From Phycisphaerales bacterium UBA6054 (lineage in GTDB: Bacteria; Planctomycetota; Phycisphaerae; Phycisphaerales; UBA1924): a stretch of DNA of 28,707 nucleotides. A program made the position numbers and the translations under genes. The first letter of the stretch is position 1. Each line of letters opens with the position of its first letter. Below the pieces are notes generated by a model. It had not been told where the DNA came from. It saw only the letters and a list, made by a program, of their open reading frames with translations, and did no database searches. The stretch spans positions 1 to 28,707 of the forward strand of contig DIYM01000058.1 of the NCBI GenBank assembly GCA_002429045.1. The letters are read 5' to 3'. Shown in pieces: positions 1 to 7,769 of the stretch.

Positions 1-134
1 GGCCGAACACCCTCCGATCCGTCGCCCGCACAGCCCCACCGCGCGGACCGATCGCGCGCCGATCGGCGTCGCCGGGCCCGCAGAGCCGGCAAGGTCGCCC
101 TTGGGCGGGGATTCCCGGACCCGGGCCCGCCGGG
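1..134. other. non-coding left edge, no gene recognised
   Basis: This GC-rich stretch lies beyond the stop codon of rnhA and shows no open frame that resembles a protein. It holds a hairpin at 48-66 (arms CCGATCG and CGATCGG, 5-base loop) and the left arm of a second hairpin that overlaps the rnhA stop. A gene reading in from the left cannot be excluded. Confidence 0.5.
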
Positions 135-136
135 TC
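118..136. terminator. hairpin over the rnhA stop codon
   Basis: Perfect 7-bp stem GACCCGG/CCGGGTC with a 5-base loop. The right arm runs into the rnhA stop codon (135-137). There is no T-tract on the minus strand after it, so it is at best a weak or factor-dependent end signal for rnhA. Confidence 0.3.
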
Positions 137-650
137 AGCCCCCCGGCTCAGCCCCCGAAGCCGCCCGGTCCCGCGCTTCCACCGCGAGATCGTCCACCCG
201 CTCGTTCTCGGGATGACCGTCGTGCCCCCTGACCCAGTGGAAGCGGACGTCGTGCCCCTCGGTCAGCCCGTCGAGCCGCTTCCAGAGGTCCACGTTCTTG
301 ACCGGCTGCTTCGACGCGGTCTTCCACCCCTTCCTCTTCCACCCCGCCATCCACTGCTTGAGCCCGTTGAGCACGTACTGCGAGTCCGAGTACAACTCCA
401 CGACGCTCGGACGGGTGAGCACGCTCAGGCCCTCGATGACCGCGGCCAGTTCCATCCGGTTGTTCGTGGTCATGGGGTCACCCCCGGACCGCTCGACCGA
501 CTTGCCGGTTTTCGGGTGCCTCAGCAGAAACCCCCAGCCGCCCGGGCCCGGATTCCCCGAGCACGCGCCGTCGGTGAACAACTCCACGGTGGGCATCGGC
601 GCTTCGCGGGAGGCGGCGTGCCCGGCTTCTTTCGGATCTGGTTCAGTCAC
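135..650 (-). CDS. rnhA: ribonuclease HI
   Basis: RNase HI cuts the RNA strand of RNA-DNA hybrids (R-loops, Okazaki primers) using a metal-binding Asp/Glu set. The core starts at PTVELFTDGACSGNPGPGGW, with the first catalytic Asp in FTDG. It continues through TTNNRMELAA (second acidic residue, Glu), LYSDSQYVLNG (third, Asp) and WVRGHDGHPENERVDDLA, which holds the active-site loop His and final Asp. The start is uncertain. ATG at 596 gives 153 residues, near the usual length, but has no ribosome binding site. GTG at 650 adds 18 residues and has a -10-like TACGAT exactly 5 bases upstream, mirroring the divergent purL, so I chose it as a likely leaderless start. The extra residues carry no recognisable domain. 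Function is secure; only the N-terminus is open. Confidence 0.93.
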   Translation of the reverse strand: MTEPDPKEAGHAASREAPMPTVELFTDGACSGNPGPGGWGFLLRHPKTGKSVERSGGDPMTTNNRMELAAVIEGLSVLTRPSVVELYSDSQYVLNGLKQWMAGWKRKGWKTASKQPVKNVDLWKRLDGLTEGHDVRFHWVRGHDGHPENERVDDLAVEARDRAASGAEPGG

Positions 651-655
651 GCCGC

Positions 656-661
656 ATCGTA
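656..661 (-). promoter_or_regulatory. rnhA: -10-like box TACGAT for rnhA
   Basis: On the minus strand TACGAT sits 5 bases before GTG 650, so transcription would begin at or next to the start codon. The same hexamer faces the other way before purL at 702-707. I see no convincing -35 box. Confidence 0.4.
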
Positions 662-701
662 CACCGCGCCGATCCCCCGCCGGGTTGACGCCCCCTCGAC
701 C

Positions 702-707
702 TACGAT
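702..707 (+). promoter_or_regulatory. purL: -10-like box TACGAT for purL
   Basis: TACGAT lies 5 bases before the purL ATG at 713, which has no Shine-Dalgarno sequence. This fits a leaderless mRNA. A TTGACG at 685-690 is only 11 bases upstream, too close to act as its -35 box. Confidence 0.4.
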
Positions 708-712
708 CGTCC

Positions 713-3652
713 ATGCCCACCGCTCCAGCCGCCGAGACCGCCGACTCGTCCGCCGCGAACCGGCGCGTCCACCGCATCGAGGTCCGCCCCAAGCCCAACG
801 CGGGCGACCCTCGGGGGCAGGACCTGGTCCAGCGTGCCGCCGCCCTGGGGCAGCCCGCATCGCACGCCCACTCGGCCCGCGTCTACCTGATCGAGGCCGA
901 CCTCTCCGAGACCCAGCTCGGGCGGATCGTCAACGCCCTGCTCGCCAACCCCGTCACCGAGTCCGCCGCTGTCGGCACGACCGACGCCCTCGGCGTCTCG
1001 GTCGAGGTCCATCCCCTCCCAGGCGTGATGGACCCGCCCGCGCAGACCGTACGCGATGCGATCGATGAACTCGTGGGCGTCGACGCACGCGTCTCGACGG
1101 GATGGCGCTACGACATCGAAGGCGTCACCCCGGATCAGGCCAAGGCCATCGCCGAGCGTCTGCTCGCCAACCCCGTTGTCGCGGGCGTGCACACCGAACC
1201 GTTCCACCCCAGCGAACTCCCGACCGGGCACGCGTACGAGTTCGAGCTCCGCCACATCCCGATCCGCGATCTCGACGACGCGGCCCTCGAGGCGCTCAGC
1301 CGCGACGCCCACCTCTTTCTCGATCTCAACGAGATGCGGGCGATCCGTGATGAATACATCGAGCTCGGACGCGAGCCGACCGACATCGAGCTGGAGACCC
1401 TCGCCCAGACCTGGTCCGAGCACTGCGTCCACAAGACCCTCAAAGCCACCATCAACTACAGGAGCGACGACCCGAACGACCCAGTGCTCAAGCCCGGGCG
1501 CCCGGGGCACGAAACCAACGCGGACGGCTCGGTCACGATCAGCAACCTGCTCAAGTCCTCCGTCGCGGCCGCCACGTTCGAGCTCATCGACGAGGGGCTC
1601 GACTGGACGCTGTCCGTCTTCGTCGACAACGCCGGGATCGTCCACTTCGACGACGACCACGCCGTGTGCATCAAGGTGGAGACCCACAACCACCCCAGCG
1701 CCATCGAGCCCTACGGCGGCGCCGCCACCGGCATCGGCGGCTGCATCCGCGACATCATCGGCACCGGGCTGGCCGCCAAACCCATCGCCAACACCGACGT
1801 CTTCTGCGTCGCGATGCCCGACACCCAGACCGTCCCCGCGGGCTGCCTGCACCCCAAGCGCATCCTCAACGAGGTCGTCGCGGGCGTCCGCGACTACGGC
1901 AACCGCATGGGCATCCCCACCGTCAACGGAGCCGTCTGGTTCGACGACCGCCACATCGGCAACCCGCTCGTCTTCGCCGGCTCGATCGGCGTCATGCCCC
2001 GCGATCTGATCTCGGGCGACGCCAGCCCGGGCGACCTGATCGTCGCCCTCGGCGGGCGCACGGGACGCGATGGCATCCACGGCGCGACCTTCTCGTCCGC
2101 CGAGCTCACCGACACCCACGCCGACGAGTTCAGCCACGCGGTGCAGATCGGCAACGCGATCGAAGAAAAGCGCGTGCTCGATGCGATCATGCGGGCCCGC
2201 GACGCGGGCGACAGGCCGCTCTTCAGCGCCATCACCGACTGCGGCGCGGGCGGGTTCTCGTCGGCCGTCGGCGAGATGGGCGAGAAGATCGGCGCCGATG
2301 TCCGCCTCGAGAAAGCCCCCCTCAAGTACGACGGTCTGAGCTACACCGAGATCTGGATCAGCGAGGCCCAGGAACGCATGGTGATGGCCGTGCCGGAAGC
2401 CAACCTCCCCGCCCTCCAAGCCATCTGCGACGAGGAGCACGTCGAGGTCTCCGTGCTCGGCACGTTCGGCACCGAGAACAAAGAGCTGATTCTCAACTAC
2501 AAGGGCACCGAGGTCGGGCGCCTGCCCATGCCGTTCCTCCACGACGGGATCCCCATGCCCACCCGCGAAGCGGTGTGGACCACGCCCGAACCGACGCCGG
2601 CCGCCGAAACACAACCGCGCCCGAGCACCGGCGAAGCCCTGCTCAAGCTGCTCGCCCACCCAAACATCGCCAGCAAGCACTGGATCGTCCGCCAGTACGA
2701 CCACGAGGTGCAGGGCAACCTGGTCGCCAAGCCGCTGGTCGGGCCGCGGGGGCGCGGCCCGGGCGACGCGTCGATCATCGAGCCCGTGCCCGGCACGGGG
2801 CAAGGCCTCGCAATCGGCTGCGGGCTGGCGACCGGGCTGGAATCCGACCCGTACCGGATGGCGCTGGCCGCGATCGACGAGTGCGTGCGCAACCTGGTCT
2901 GCGTCGGCGCCGACCCGGACCGTATCGCGATCCTCGACAACTTCTGCTGGCCCAGTTGCAAGAAGCCGGAGAACCTCGCCGCGCTCGTCCGGGCCGCCGA
3001 GGGCTGCTACGACGGCGCGAAGGCGTACCGCACGCCGTTCGTGTCTGGCAAGGACTCTCTGAACAACCAGTTCACCACCGAAGACGGCGAGACCATCGAG
3101 ATCCCGCCCACGCTGCTGATCACCGGCATCGCGCCGGTCGCGGATATCAACCGATCCATCACGATGGACGCCAAGCAGGCCGGATCGACGATCCTCCTAG
3201 TCGGCCCCACTTGCAACTCGCTCGGCGGCTCGCACTACGAACGATTGTTCGGCGGTGCAGCGGCCTCGCAGCCCGTCGGCCCCGAGCTCGGTCAATCCGT
3301 CGCACACGCGGTGAGCGCGTTGATCCGCACGGGACTCGTCCGCAGCGCCCACGACGTATCCGACGGCGGCGTGCTGTGCGCTCTGACGGAGATGCTCATC
3401 GCCGGCTCGACCGTTGGGGCGCCTATCGGTTTCTCGGGGACCGCTCAACCCGACGATGCGCTCGCATTCTCAGAGGGCCCGTCGCGGTATCTGCTGGAGG
3501 TGACGGATGTTGAGCGCGCCAACGACACCCTCGGTGCACACGCAGGCGTCGCGCTCGGAACCCTGACAGATTCGGGCAGGCTCGCTTGGGAAGACGCCGA
3601 CCACGCCGTCGAGGACCTCGCCGCCGCGTGGCGGGCCCCGCTGGACTGGTGA
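713..3652 (+). CDS. purL: phosphoribosylformylglycinamidine synthase, PurS-like repeats fused to PurL
   Basis: This is the ATP-dependent synthetase for step four of purine synthesis (FGAR to FGAM). Residues 190-250 carry the linker with SEHC at 235-238. The AIRS-type halves follow, with KVETHNHPSAIEPYGGAAT, ITDCGAGGFSSAVGEMGE and SGKDSLNNQF. The protein is 979 residues, against roughly 740 for small PurL and about 1295 for the one-chain enterobacterial enzyme. The extra N-terminus (about 20-165) looks like two tandem PurS-like folds: RIEVRPKPNAGDPRGQ with ALLANPV, then VEVHPLPGVMDPPAQ with RLLANPV. No C-terminal class I glutaminase domain follows, and no purQ lies nearby, so ammonia must come from a separate PurQ encoded elsewhere. 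It is divergent from rnhA and convergent with the HDOD gene. The ATG at 713 is supported by the -10-like box 5 bases upstream. Confidence 0.95.
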   Translation: MPTAPAAETADSSAANRRVHRIEVRPKPNAGDPRGQDLVQRAAALGQPASHAHSARVYLIEADLSETQLGRIVNALLANPVTESAAVGTTDALGVSVEVHPLPGVMDPPAQTVRDAIDELVGVDARVSTGWRYDIEGVTPDQAKAIAERLLANPVVAGVHTEPFHPSELPTGHAYEFELRHIPIRDLDDAALEALSRDAHLFLDLNEMRAIRDEYIELGREPTDIELETLAQTWSEHCVHKTLKATINYRSDDPNDPVLKPGRPGHETNADGSVTISNLLKSSVAAATFELIDEGLDWTLSVFVDNAGIVHFDDDHAVCIKVETHNHPSAIEPYGGAATGIGGCIRDIIGTGLAAKPIANTDVFCVAMPDTQTVPAGCLHPKRILNEVVAGVRDYGNRMGIPTVNGAVWFDDRHIGNPLVFAGSIGVMPRDLISGDASPGDLIVALGGRTGRDGIHGATFSSAELTDTHADEFSHAVQIGNAIEEKRVLDAIMRARDAGDRPLFSAITDCGAGGFSSAVGEMGEKIGADVRLEKAPLKYDGLSYTEIWISEAQERMVMAVPEANLPALQAICDEEHVEVSVLGTFGTENKELILNYKGTEVGRLPMPFLHDGIPMPTREAVWTTPEPTPAAETQPRPSTGEALLKLLAHPNIASKHWIVRQYDHEVQGNLVAKPLVGPRGRGPGDASIIEPVPGTGQGLAIGCGLATGLESDPYRMALAAIDECVRNLVCVGADPDRIAILDNFCWPSCKKPENLAALVRAAEGCYDGAKAYRTPFVSGKDSLNNQFTTEDGETIEIPPTLLITGIAPVADINRSITMDAKQAGSTILLVGPTCNSLGGSHYERLFGGAAASQPVGPELGQSVAHAVSALIRTGLVRSAHDVSDGGVLCALTEMLIAGSTVGAPIGFSGTAQPDDALAFSEGPSRYLLEVTDVERANDTLGAHAGVALGTLTDSGRLAWEDADHAVEDLAAAWRAPLDW

Positions 3653-3653
3653 G

Positions 3654-5576
3654 TCACGCGGCCTTCGCGTCGCCGTTCGCCCGGATGATCACGTTGATCC
3701 ACTGGCCGATGTCCTGAACGAACTGCTGCTTGGGGATGAAGCCGGTGGCGCCGAGCCTGAGACACTCGGTGCTCGACGTCGTCTCGTCCTCGCCGCTGAG
3801 GACGAAGAACGGGACGCCGTGGAGCGCGGGGATCGACCGGGCGATCTTGAGCAGCTCGAACCCGCTGGTGCCGGGCAGGTTCAGGTCGCAGAGGAACACG
3901 TCCACGTGGGAGGCATCGCCTGACTCGATGGAGGCGAGCTCGGTCCGCGCCCGCGTGCCGGACTCGATCCATTGGACCTCGACATCGGTCTTCCGCTTGA
4001 GCAGCGTGGTGATCAGCGTCGCCGCGAGCGGATCGTCCTCGATCAGCATCACCCGGAGCGATGCGCTCACGCCCGCCTGGGGGGTCTCCGCCGTGGCCGA
4101 AACGCCGTTGTCCGGCCTGTGCATGAACACGCGGTTGCGTCCCGCCCCCTTGGCCTCGTACACGCAGGCGTCCGCGTCGGACAGCAACGCTTTGAAGTCC
4201 TGGTACCGCTCCGGCGTGTCGCTGTCCGTGGACGCGACACCGACCGAGACAGTCACCGCGAGCTCGTCGGGAGCGTCTTCGATGTTCGAAAGATCGAAGG
4301 GCTCTCGATCGACGCACGCGCGGATCGCTTCTCCGGTCGCCGCGGCGACATCCACGCCGATCCTCGGCAGGATGACCGCGATCTCCTCGCCCCCGTACCG
4401 GCAGACAAGCCCGTCATCACCGACACACTCGGTGATCCGGCGGGCCAGCTCCATGAGCACCACGTCCCCCGCCGAGTGCCCGTAGGTATCGTTCACGCTC
4501 TTGAATCGATCGGCGTCGGTAAAGATGACCGTGCAGTGCTCGCCGTGCTCGCGGAAACGGACCGCGGCTTCTTCGAGCTCGGTGTCGAACTTCTTCCGGT
4601 TCGCCAGCCCCGTCAGGCCGTCGGTGGTGGCCTCCTTGGCGAACGTGTCGTTCTCGCGTTGCACCGCGATCTGGTGCTCGAGGTTCCGCTCGGAAGCCTC
4701 CGCCAGCAACCGCTTCGAGTCCTGCAACTCGCCCATGTCCTGATCGAACATCTTGGCGAGCGTCTTCGCGTCCCCCGTGACCGCTTCGATCAGCCCCTGC
4801 GCGTCGGGGGCACGCTGCCCGAAGAACTCGCGCCCCATCCGCGAGACCTTCCGGACCGACCCGGGAGGCAGAGGCTCCCCGAGCACCTCGGCGACCATCG
4901 CGCCCATCGCCACGGCCTGCGCCATGGCCTGGCCCTGATCGGCCACGCTCTGCGGGTCGTGATGCCCGCGGATGCCAGAGATCACCGCCTCGGGCAGCTT
5001 CCACTTTGCGGCCAGTTCGGTGCCCACCTGGACATGCGTGAACCCGAGATGGTCCTTCTCGATCTCTTCCCAATCCGAATGGACCGCGCCGGAGACGACC
5101 GATGTGTAGTCCGTCTTCATCGCCGCGAAGCACGCCAGCACCCCGATGTCCTGGAACAACCCCGCGGTGAACGCCTCGTCGGGATCGCATGCACGGGTCT
5201 GCTCGGCGATGGTCCGGGCCGCGGTCGCACCGAGCAGTGCGCGGCGCCAGTGACCCATAAGATCGAAATCGGTCCCCTCGGTCACCTTAGCGACATCCAC
5301 CAGACTGAAGCCGAGCACCAATGATTTGACCGTGTTCATCCCGAGATACGCCATCGCGCGATCGATCGATGCGCATCGCTTGGACAGCCCGTAGAAGCTC
5401 GAGTTGACGGTCTTGAGCACCTTGGCCGCCAACGCCTGGTCCTGCTGGACCACGCCCGCGATCTTCTTGATCGGCACGTTCGGATCGTCTGTCAACTCCA
5501 GAATCTCCATCGCCACCGCCGGCAGCGAGGGGAGATTGGGACACAGCAGAACGTCTTCGAAGCTTTGAGCGGGCAT
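3654..5576 (-). CDS. HDOD-GGDEF-receiver signalling protein (putative diguanylate cyclase)
   Basis: A 640-residue soluble protein with three modules. Residues 8-205 are an HDOD domain (FEDVLLCPNLPSLPAVAMEI at the start). Residues 285-315 are predicted helical or coiled coil. Residues 318-485 are a GGDEF domain with metal-binding D354 and D356 in FTDADRFKSVND and signature GGEEI at 395-399, compatible with c-di-GMP synthesis. The allosteric RxxD I-site before the signature is replaced by GDDG, so product inhibition is probably absent. Residues 506-630 are a receiver with acidic pocket E513-D515, phosphoacceptor D564 in FLCDLNLPG and K616. ATG 5576 is chosen because AGGA lies just upstream (CGAGGACCTTC) and the HDOD homology starts directly after it. 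A palindrome sits 30 bases upstream. No partner kinase is adjacent. A receiver at the C-terminus, not the N-terminus, is the less common order. Confidence 0.88.
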   Translation of the reverse strand: MPAQSFEDVLLCPNLPSLPAVAMEILELTDDPNVPIKKIAGVVQQDQALAAKVLKTVNSSFYGLSKRCASIDRAMAYLGMNTVKSLVLGFSLVDVAKVTEGTDFDLMGHWRRALLGATAARTIAEQTRACDPDEAFTAGLFQDIGVLACFAAMKTDYTSVVSGAVHSDWEEIEKDHLGFTHVQVGTELAAKWKLPEAVISGIRGHHDPQSVADQGQAMAQAVAMGAMVAEVLGEPLPPGSVRKVSRMGREFFGQRAPDAQGLIEAVTGDAKTLAKMFDQDMGELQDSKRLLAEASERNLEHQIAVQRENDTFAKEATTDGLTGLANRKKFDTELEEAAVRFREHGEHCTVIFTDADRFKSVNDTYGHSAGDVVLMELARRITECVGDDGLVCRYGGEEIAVILPRIGVDVAAATGEAIRACVDREPFDLSNIEDAPDELAVTVSVGVASTDSDTPERYQDFKALLSDADACVYEAKGAGRNRVFMHRPDNGVSATAETPQAGVSASLRVMLIEDDPLAATLITTLLKRKTDVEVQWIESGTRARTELASIESGDASHVDVFLCDLNLPGTSGFELLKIARSIPALHGVPFFVLSGEDETTSSTECLRLGATGFIPKQQFVQDIGQWINVIIRANGDAKAA

Positions 5577-5605
5577 GAAGGTCCTCGGGCAATGTAGTCC
5601 GATGC

Positions 5606-5621
5606 TGCCAGAAATCTGGCA
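5606..5621. promoter_or_regulatory. palindrome upstream of the HDOD-GGDEF gene, operator candidate
   Basis: TGCCAGAAATCTGGCA has perfect 7-base arms around a 2-base centre and is overlapped and flanked by a direct CTGCCA repeat (5605-5610 and 5624-5629). It lies 30-45 bases before the start codon at 5576, a normal place for a dimeric regulator to bind. The regulator is unknown. Confidence 0.4.
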
Positions 5622-5758
5622 TCCTGCCACAATATCGACACCCTTGCATAGGGAGATCACCCGGGTCGCCAGCGATCACCAATATCCGTTGGTGCAGACG
5701 GCCAATCCGTACAGACATGACCGGTTTGCCCCCACCGCCCGCCGGCGGCATACGCCGA

Positions 5759-7228
5759 TCACCGCAACCCGTACTCTTTCAGCTTCCGGTACAAGGTCCG
5801 CTCCCCGATGCCGAGCACTTCCGCGGTTTTCTCGCGGTTCCCACCCATCATCTGGAGCGTCTCGCGGATCGCGCGCTTCTCGATCTGCTCGAGCGGGGTC
5901 CCCGCCAGAGATCCCCCGACCCGCGAAGCACCCGAACCGGAGCCCGACACACCGTCAGGGCCCTCATCATCCCCCGAGACGACACCGCCGGGGATATGCG
6001 ACGCGCCGACACGGACCGGGCCCGCCCCGTCCGAATCGCCGATCGCGGTCACCACCGCGTTCTGAACCGCGTTGAGCAGTTGCCGCACGTTGCCCGGCCA
6101 CCCGTACGCCGTCAGGCGCATCATCGCGCCATCGCTGAACTCGGGCACACCACGCCCGGGCGTGAGCGACTCGCTGAGCTTCGACGCGGCGTGACGCACG
6201 ATCCGGGGGATGTCCTCGCGACGGTCCCGCAGCGGAGGCAAATGCACATGGCTCCCGTTGATCCGGAAGTACAAGTCCTGGCGGAACGTGCCCTCGTCGA
6301 CCATCTTCTTGAGATCGCGGTTGGTCGCGCTCACGAATCGAACATCGGTCTTGCGCACCTCGTTCGAACCGACCCGCACGACCTCGCCCGACTCGAGCAC
6401 GCGGAGCAGCTTGGCCTGCATCGTCAGCGGCATGTCCCCGATCTCGTCCAGGAAAAGCGTGCCGCCGTCGGCGTACTCGAACACGCCCTCGCGGTCCTTG
6501 TCAGCGCCGGTGAACGCGCCTCTGACGTGACCGAATAGCTGATCCTCGAGCAGGCTCTCGGCCTGCCCCGCGCAGTTCATCGTGACATACCGCCGCCGAT
6601 TCCTCGGCGAGTGATCGTGCACCGCCTTGGCGATCAGCTCTTTGCCCGTCCCGCTCTCGCCGGTGATCAGCACCGGGATCTGCGAGTTCGCGACCGTCCG
6701 CACCGTGCCGAGGATCCGACGCATCGCGTCCGAGCCCGCGACGATGCCCTCGAACCCGTCGTGCTGGACGAGTTCCTTGAGTTCGCCCGACTCGCCCCGC
6801 ACCACCGCCGCGTCCGCGGCCCGGTTCACCACCGAGCGGAACACCGCCAGGTCGATCGGCTTCTCGACGAAATCGAACGCCCCGTGCTTGAACGCGGAAC
6901 GCGCCGTCGGCACGTCGCCGTGCGCCGTCACCATGATCGTCTCGGCGTCGGGCTGCAACTCGGACGCCATCGCCAGCACCCGCATCCCCGCGTCCGAGCC
7001 CTCGGCGTCCACGCCCTCCTGGCCCGCGCTCTCGGGCATCCGCAGGTCGGTCACGATGACATCGAACGACCCGCCCCGGAGCTCTTCCGCCGCGGCCGAC
7101 ACGCTCCCCACGATCGTGCACACGTGCCCCGGACGCCGGAGCGCCTCGGCCATCACGTCCGCGTGCTCGGGCTCGTCCTCGACAATGAGAACCTGGGCGG
7201 TGACTTGCTCTGCGTTCGGCTCGGGCAT
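5759..7228 (-). CDS. NtrC-family sigma-54-dependent response regulator
   Basis: This 489-residue activator has the full NtrC plan. The receiver (12-135) has acidic pocket E17-D18, phosphoacceptor D61 and K123. The AAA+ domain (about 160-395) has Walker A GESGTGKE at 190-197, the sigma-54 contact loop GAFTGA at 237-242 and Walker B GGTLFLDEIG at 255-264. A Gly/Ser/Asp-rich linker (about 405-445) leads to a Fis-type helix-turn-helix at the C-terminus (NREKTAEVLGIGERTLYRKL). It should drive open-complex formation at sigma-54 promoters once phosphorylated. An acidic insert of about 14 residues (67-80) follows the phosphoacceptor strand, which is unusual. The start at ATG 7228 has AAGGAAG immediately upstream, overlapping the ruvC stop 6 bases away, so it is co-transcribed with ruvC. 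No histidine kinase is adjacent. Confidence 0.93.
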   Translation of the reverse strand: MPEPNAEQVTAQVLIVEDEPEHADVMAEALRRPGHVCTIVGSVSAAAEELRGGSFDVIVTDLRMPESAGQEGVDAEGSDAGMRVLAMASELQPDAETIMVTAHGDVPTARSAFKHGAFDFVEKPIDLAVFRSVVNRAADAAVVRGESGELKELVQHDGFEGIVAGSDAMRRILGTVRTVANSQIPVLITGESGTGKELIAKAVHDHSPRNRRRYVTMNCAGQAESLLEDQLFGHVRGAFTGADKDREGVFEYADGGTLFLDEIGDMPLTMQAKLLRVLESGEVVRVGSNEVRKTDVRFVSATNRDLKKMVDEGTFRQDLYFRINGSHVHLPPLRDRREDIPRIVRHAASKLSESLTPGRGVPEFSDGAMMRLTAYGWPGNVRQLLNAVQNAVVTAIGDSDGAGPVRVGASHIPGGVVSGDDEGPDGVSGSGSGASRVGGSLAGTPLEQIEKRAIRETLQMMGGNREKTAEVLGIGERTLYRKLKEYGLR

Positions 7229-7234
7229 GCTTCC

Positions 7235-7765
7235 TTAAGCGTATCCGCGCGAGCCGGCTCTGATGCCGCTCGACGCCCCCACCGCGGCCCGGCGGCACGC
7301 CGACACCGCGATCGCCAGCGCGTCCGCCACATCGTTCGGCTTGGGGACCGCTTCGAGATCGAACAGCTGACGGACCGACTCCTGGACCTGCTCCTTCTTC
7401 GCGGCCCCGGACCCCGTCAGGCTCTTCTTCACCTCGGCGGGCTTGAGCTCGATGATCTCCACCCCCGCCTGCCGGGCGGCCAGCAGGATCAGCCCGCGGG
7501 CGTGGGCCATCTTGATCGCCGTCTCGGGGTGCCGGTAGTGCGCGAAGAGCCCCTCGATCGCGATCGCGTCGGGCGACAGCCGCCCGATGATCGCCCGGAT
7601 GTCCGCGTCCAGCTCGACCAGCCGGTCCGCCACCGTGGGCGTCGCCCCGGACGACGGCACCAGCCGCACCGCCCCCGCCTCGACGATCGCCGGCGCCATC
7701 TCGCTGCCCGAGACGCACCCGTAGCCGGTGATTCGCAAGCCGGGATCGAAGCCGAGGACACGCAT
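7235..7765 (-). CDS. ruvC: crossover junction endodeoxyribonuclease RuvC
   Basis: RuvC resolves Holliday junctions made during recombinational repair. The 176-residue length and the four catalytic acids fit the family: D7 (VLGFDPG), E71 (AIEGLF), D145 and D148 (PNDVADALAIA). ATG 7765 is chosen because family members start at this MRVLGFDPG; the frame runs 8 codons further to a GTG that would overlap ribE. The start lies 4 bases after the ribE stop. It has no clear Shine-Dalgarno sequence but does have a -10-like TACACT (complement of 7772-7777) 6 bases upstream, inside the ribE end. It is second in a ribE-ruvC-activator operon. ruvA lies 5 kb away in another unit, and ruvB is not in the window. 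Confidence 0.95.
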   Translation of the reverse strand: MRVLGFDPGLRITGYGCVSGSEMAPAIVEAGAVRLVPSSGATPTVADRLVELDADIRAIIGRLSPDAIAIEGLFAHYRHPETAIKMAHARGLILLAARQAGVEIIELKPAEVKKSLTGSGAAKKEQVQESVRQLFDLEAVPKPNDVADALAIAVSACRRAAVGASSGIRAGSRGYA

Positions 7766-7769
7766 CGAA

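Noticed and set aside
685..690. TTGACG as the -35 box of purL
   Set aside because: It is only 11 bases from the TACGAT -10 box, and with normal spacing the -10 box would fall on the start codon.
701..2803. 700-codon open frame antisense to purL, and similar long antisense frames over purH (9891-11531) and gyrB (24127-26265)
   Set aside because: High GC with few stop codons creates long shadow frames. Their products are low-complexity and resemble no family, while the sense genes are certain.
5719..5735. GGGGGCAAACCGG on the minus strand as part of a c-di-GMP (GEMM) riboswitch before the GGDEF gene
   Set aside because: Only this short piece resembles the class. The second conserved stretch and the paired helices are missing.
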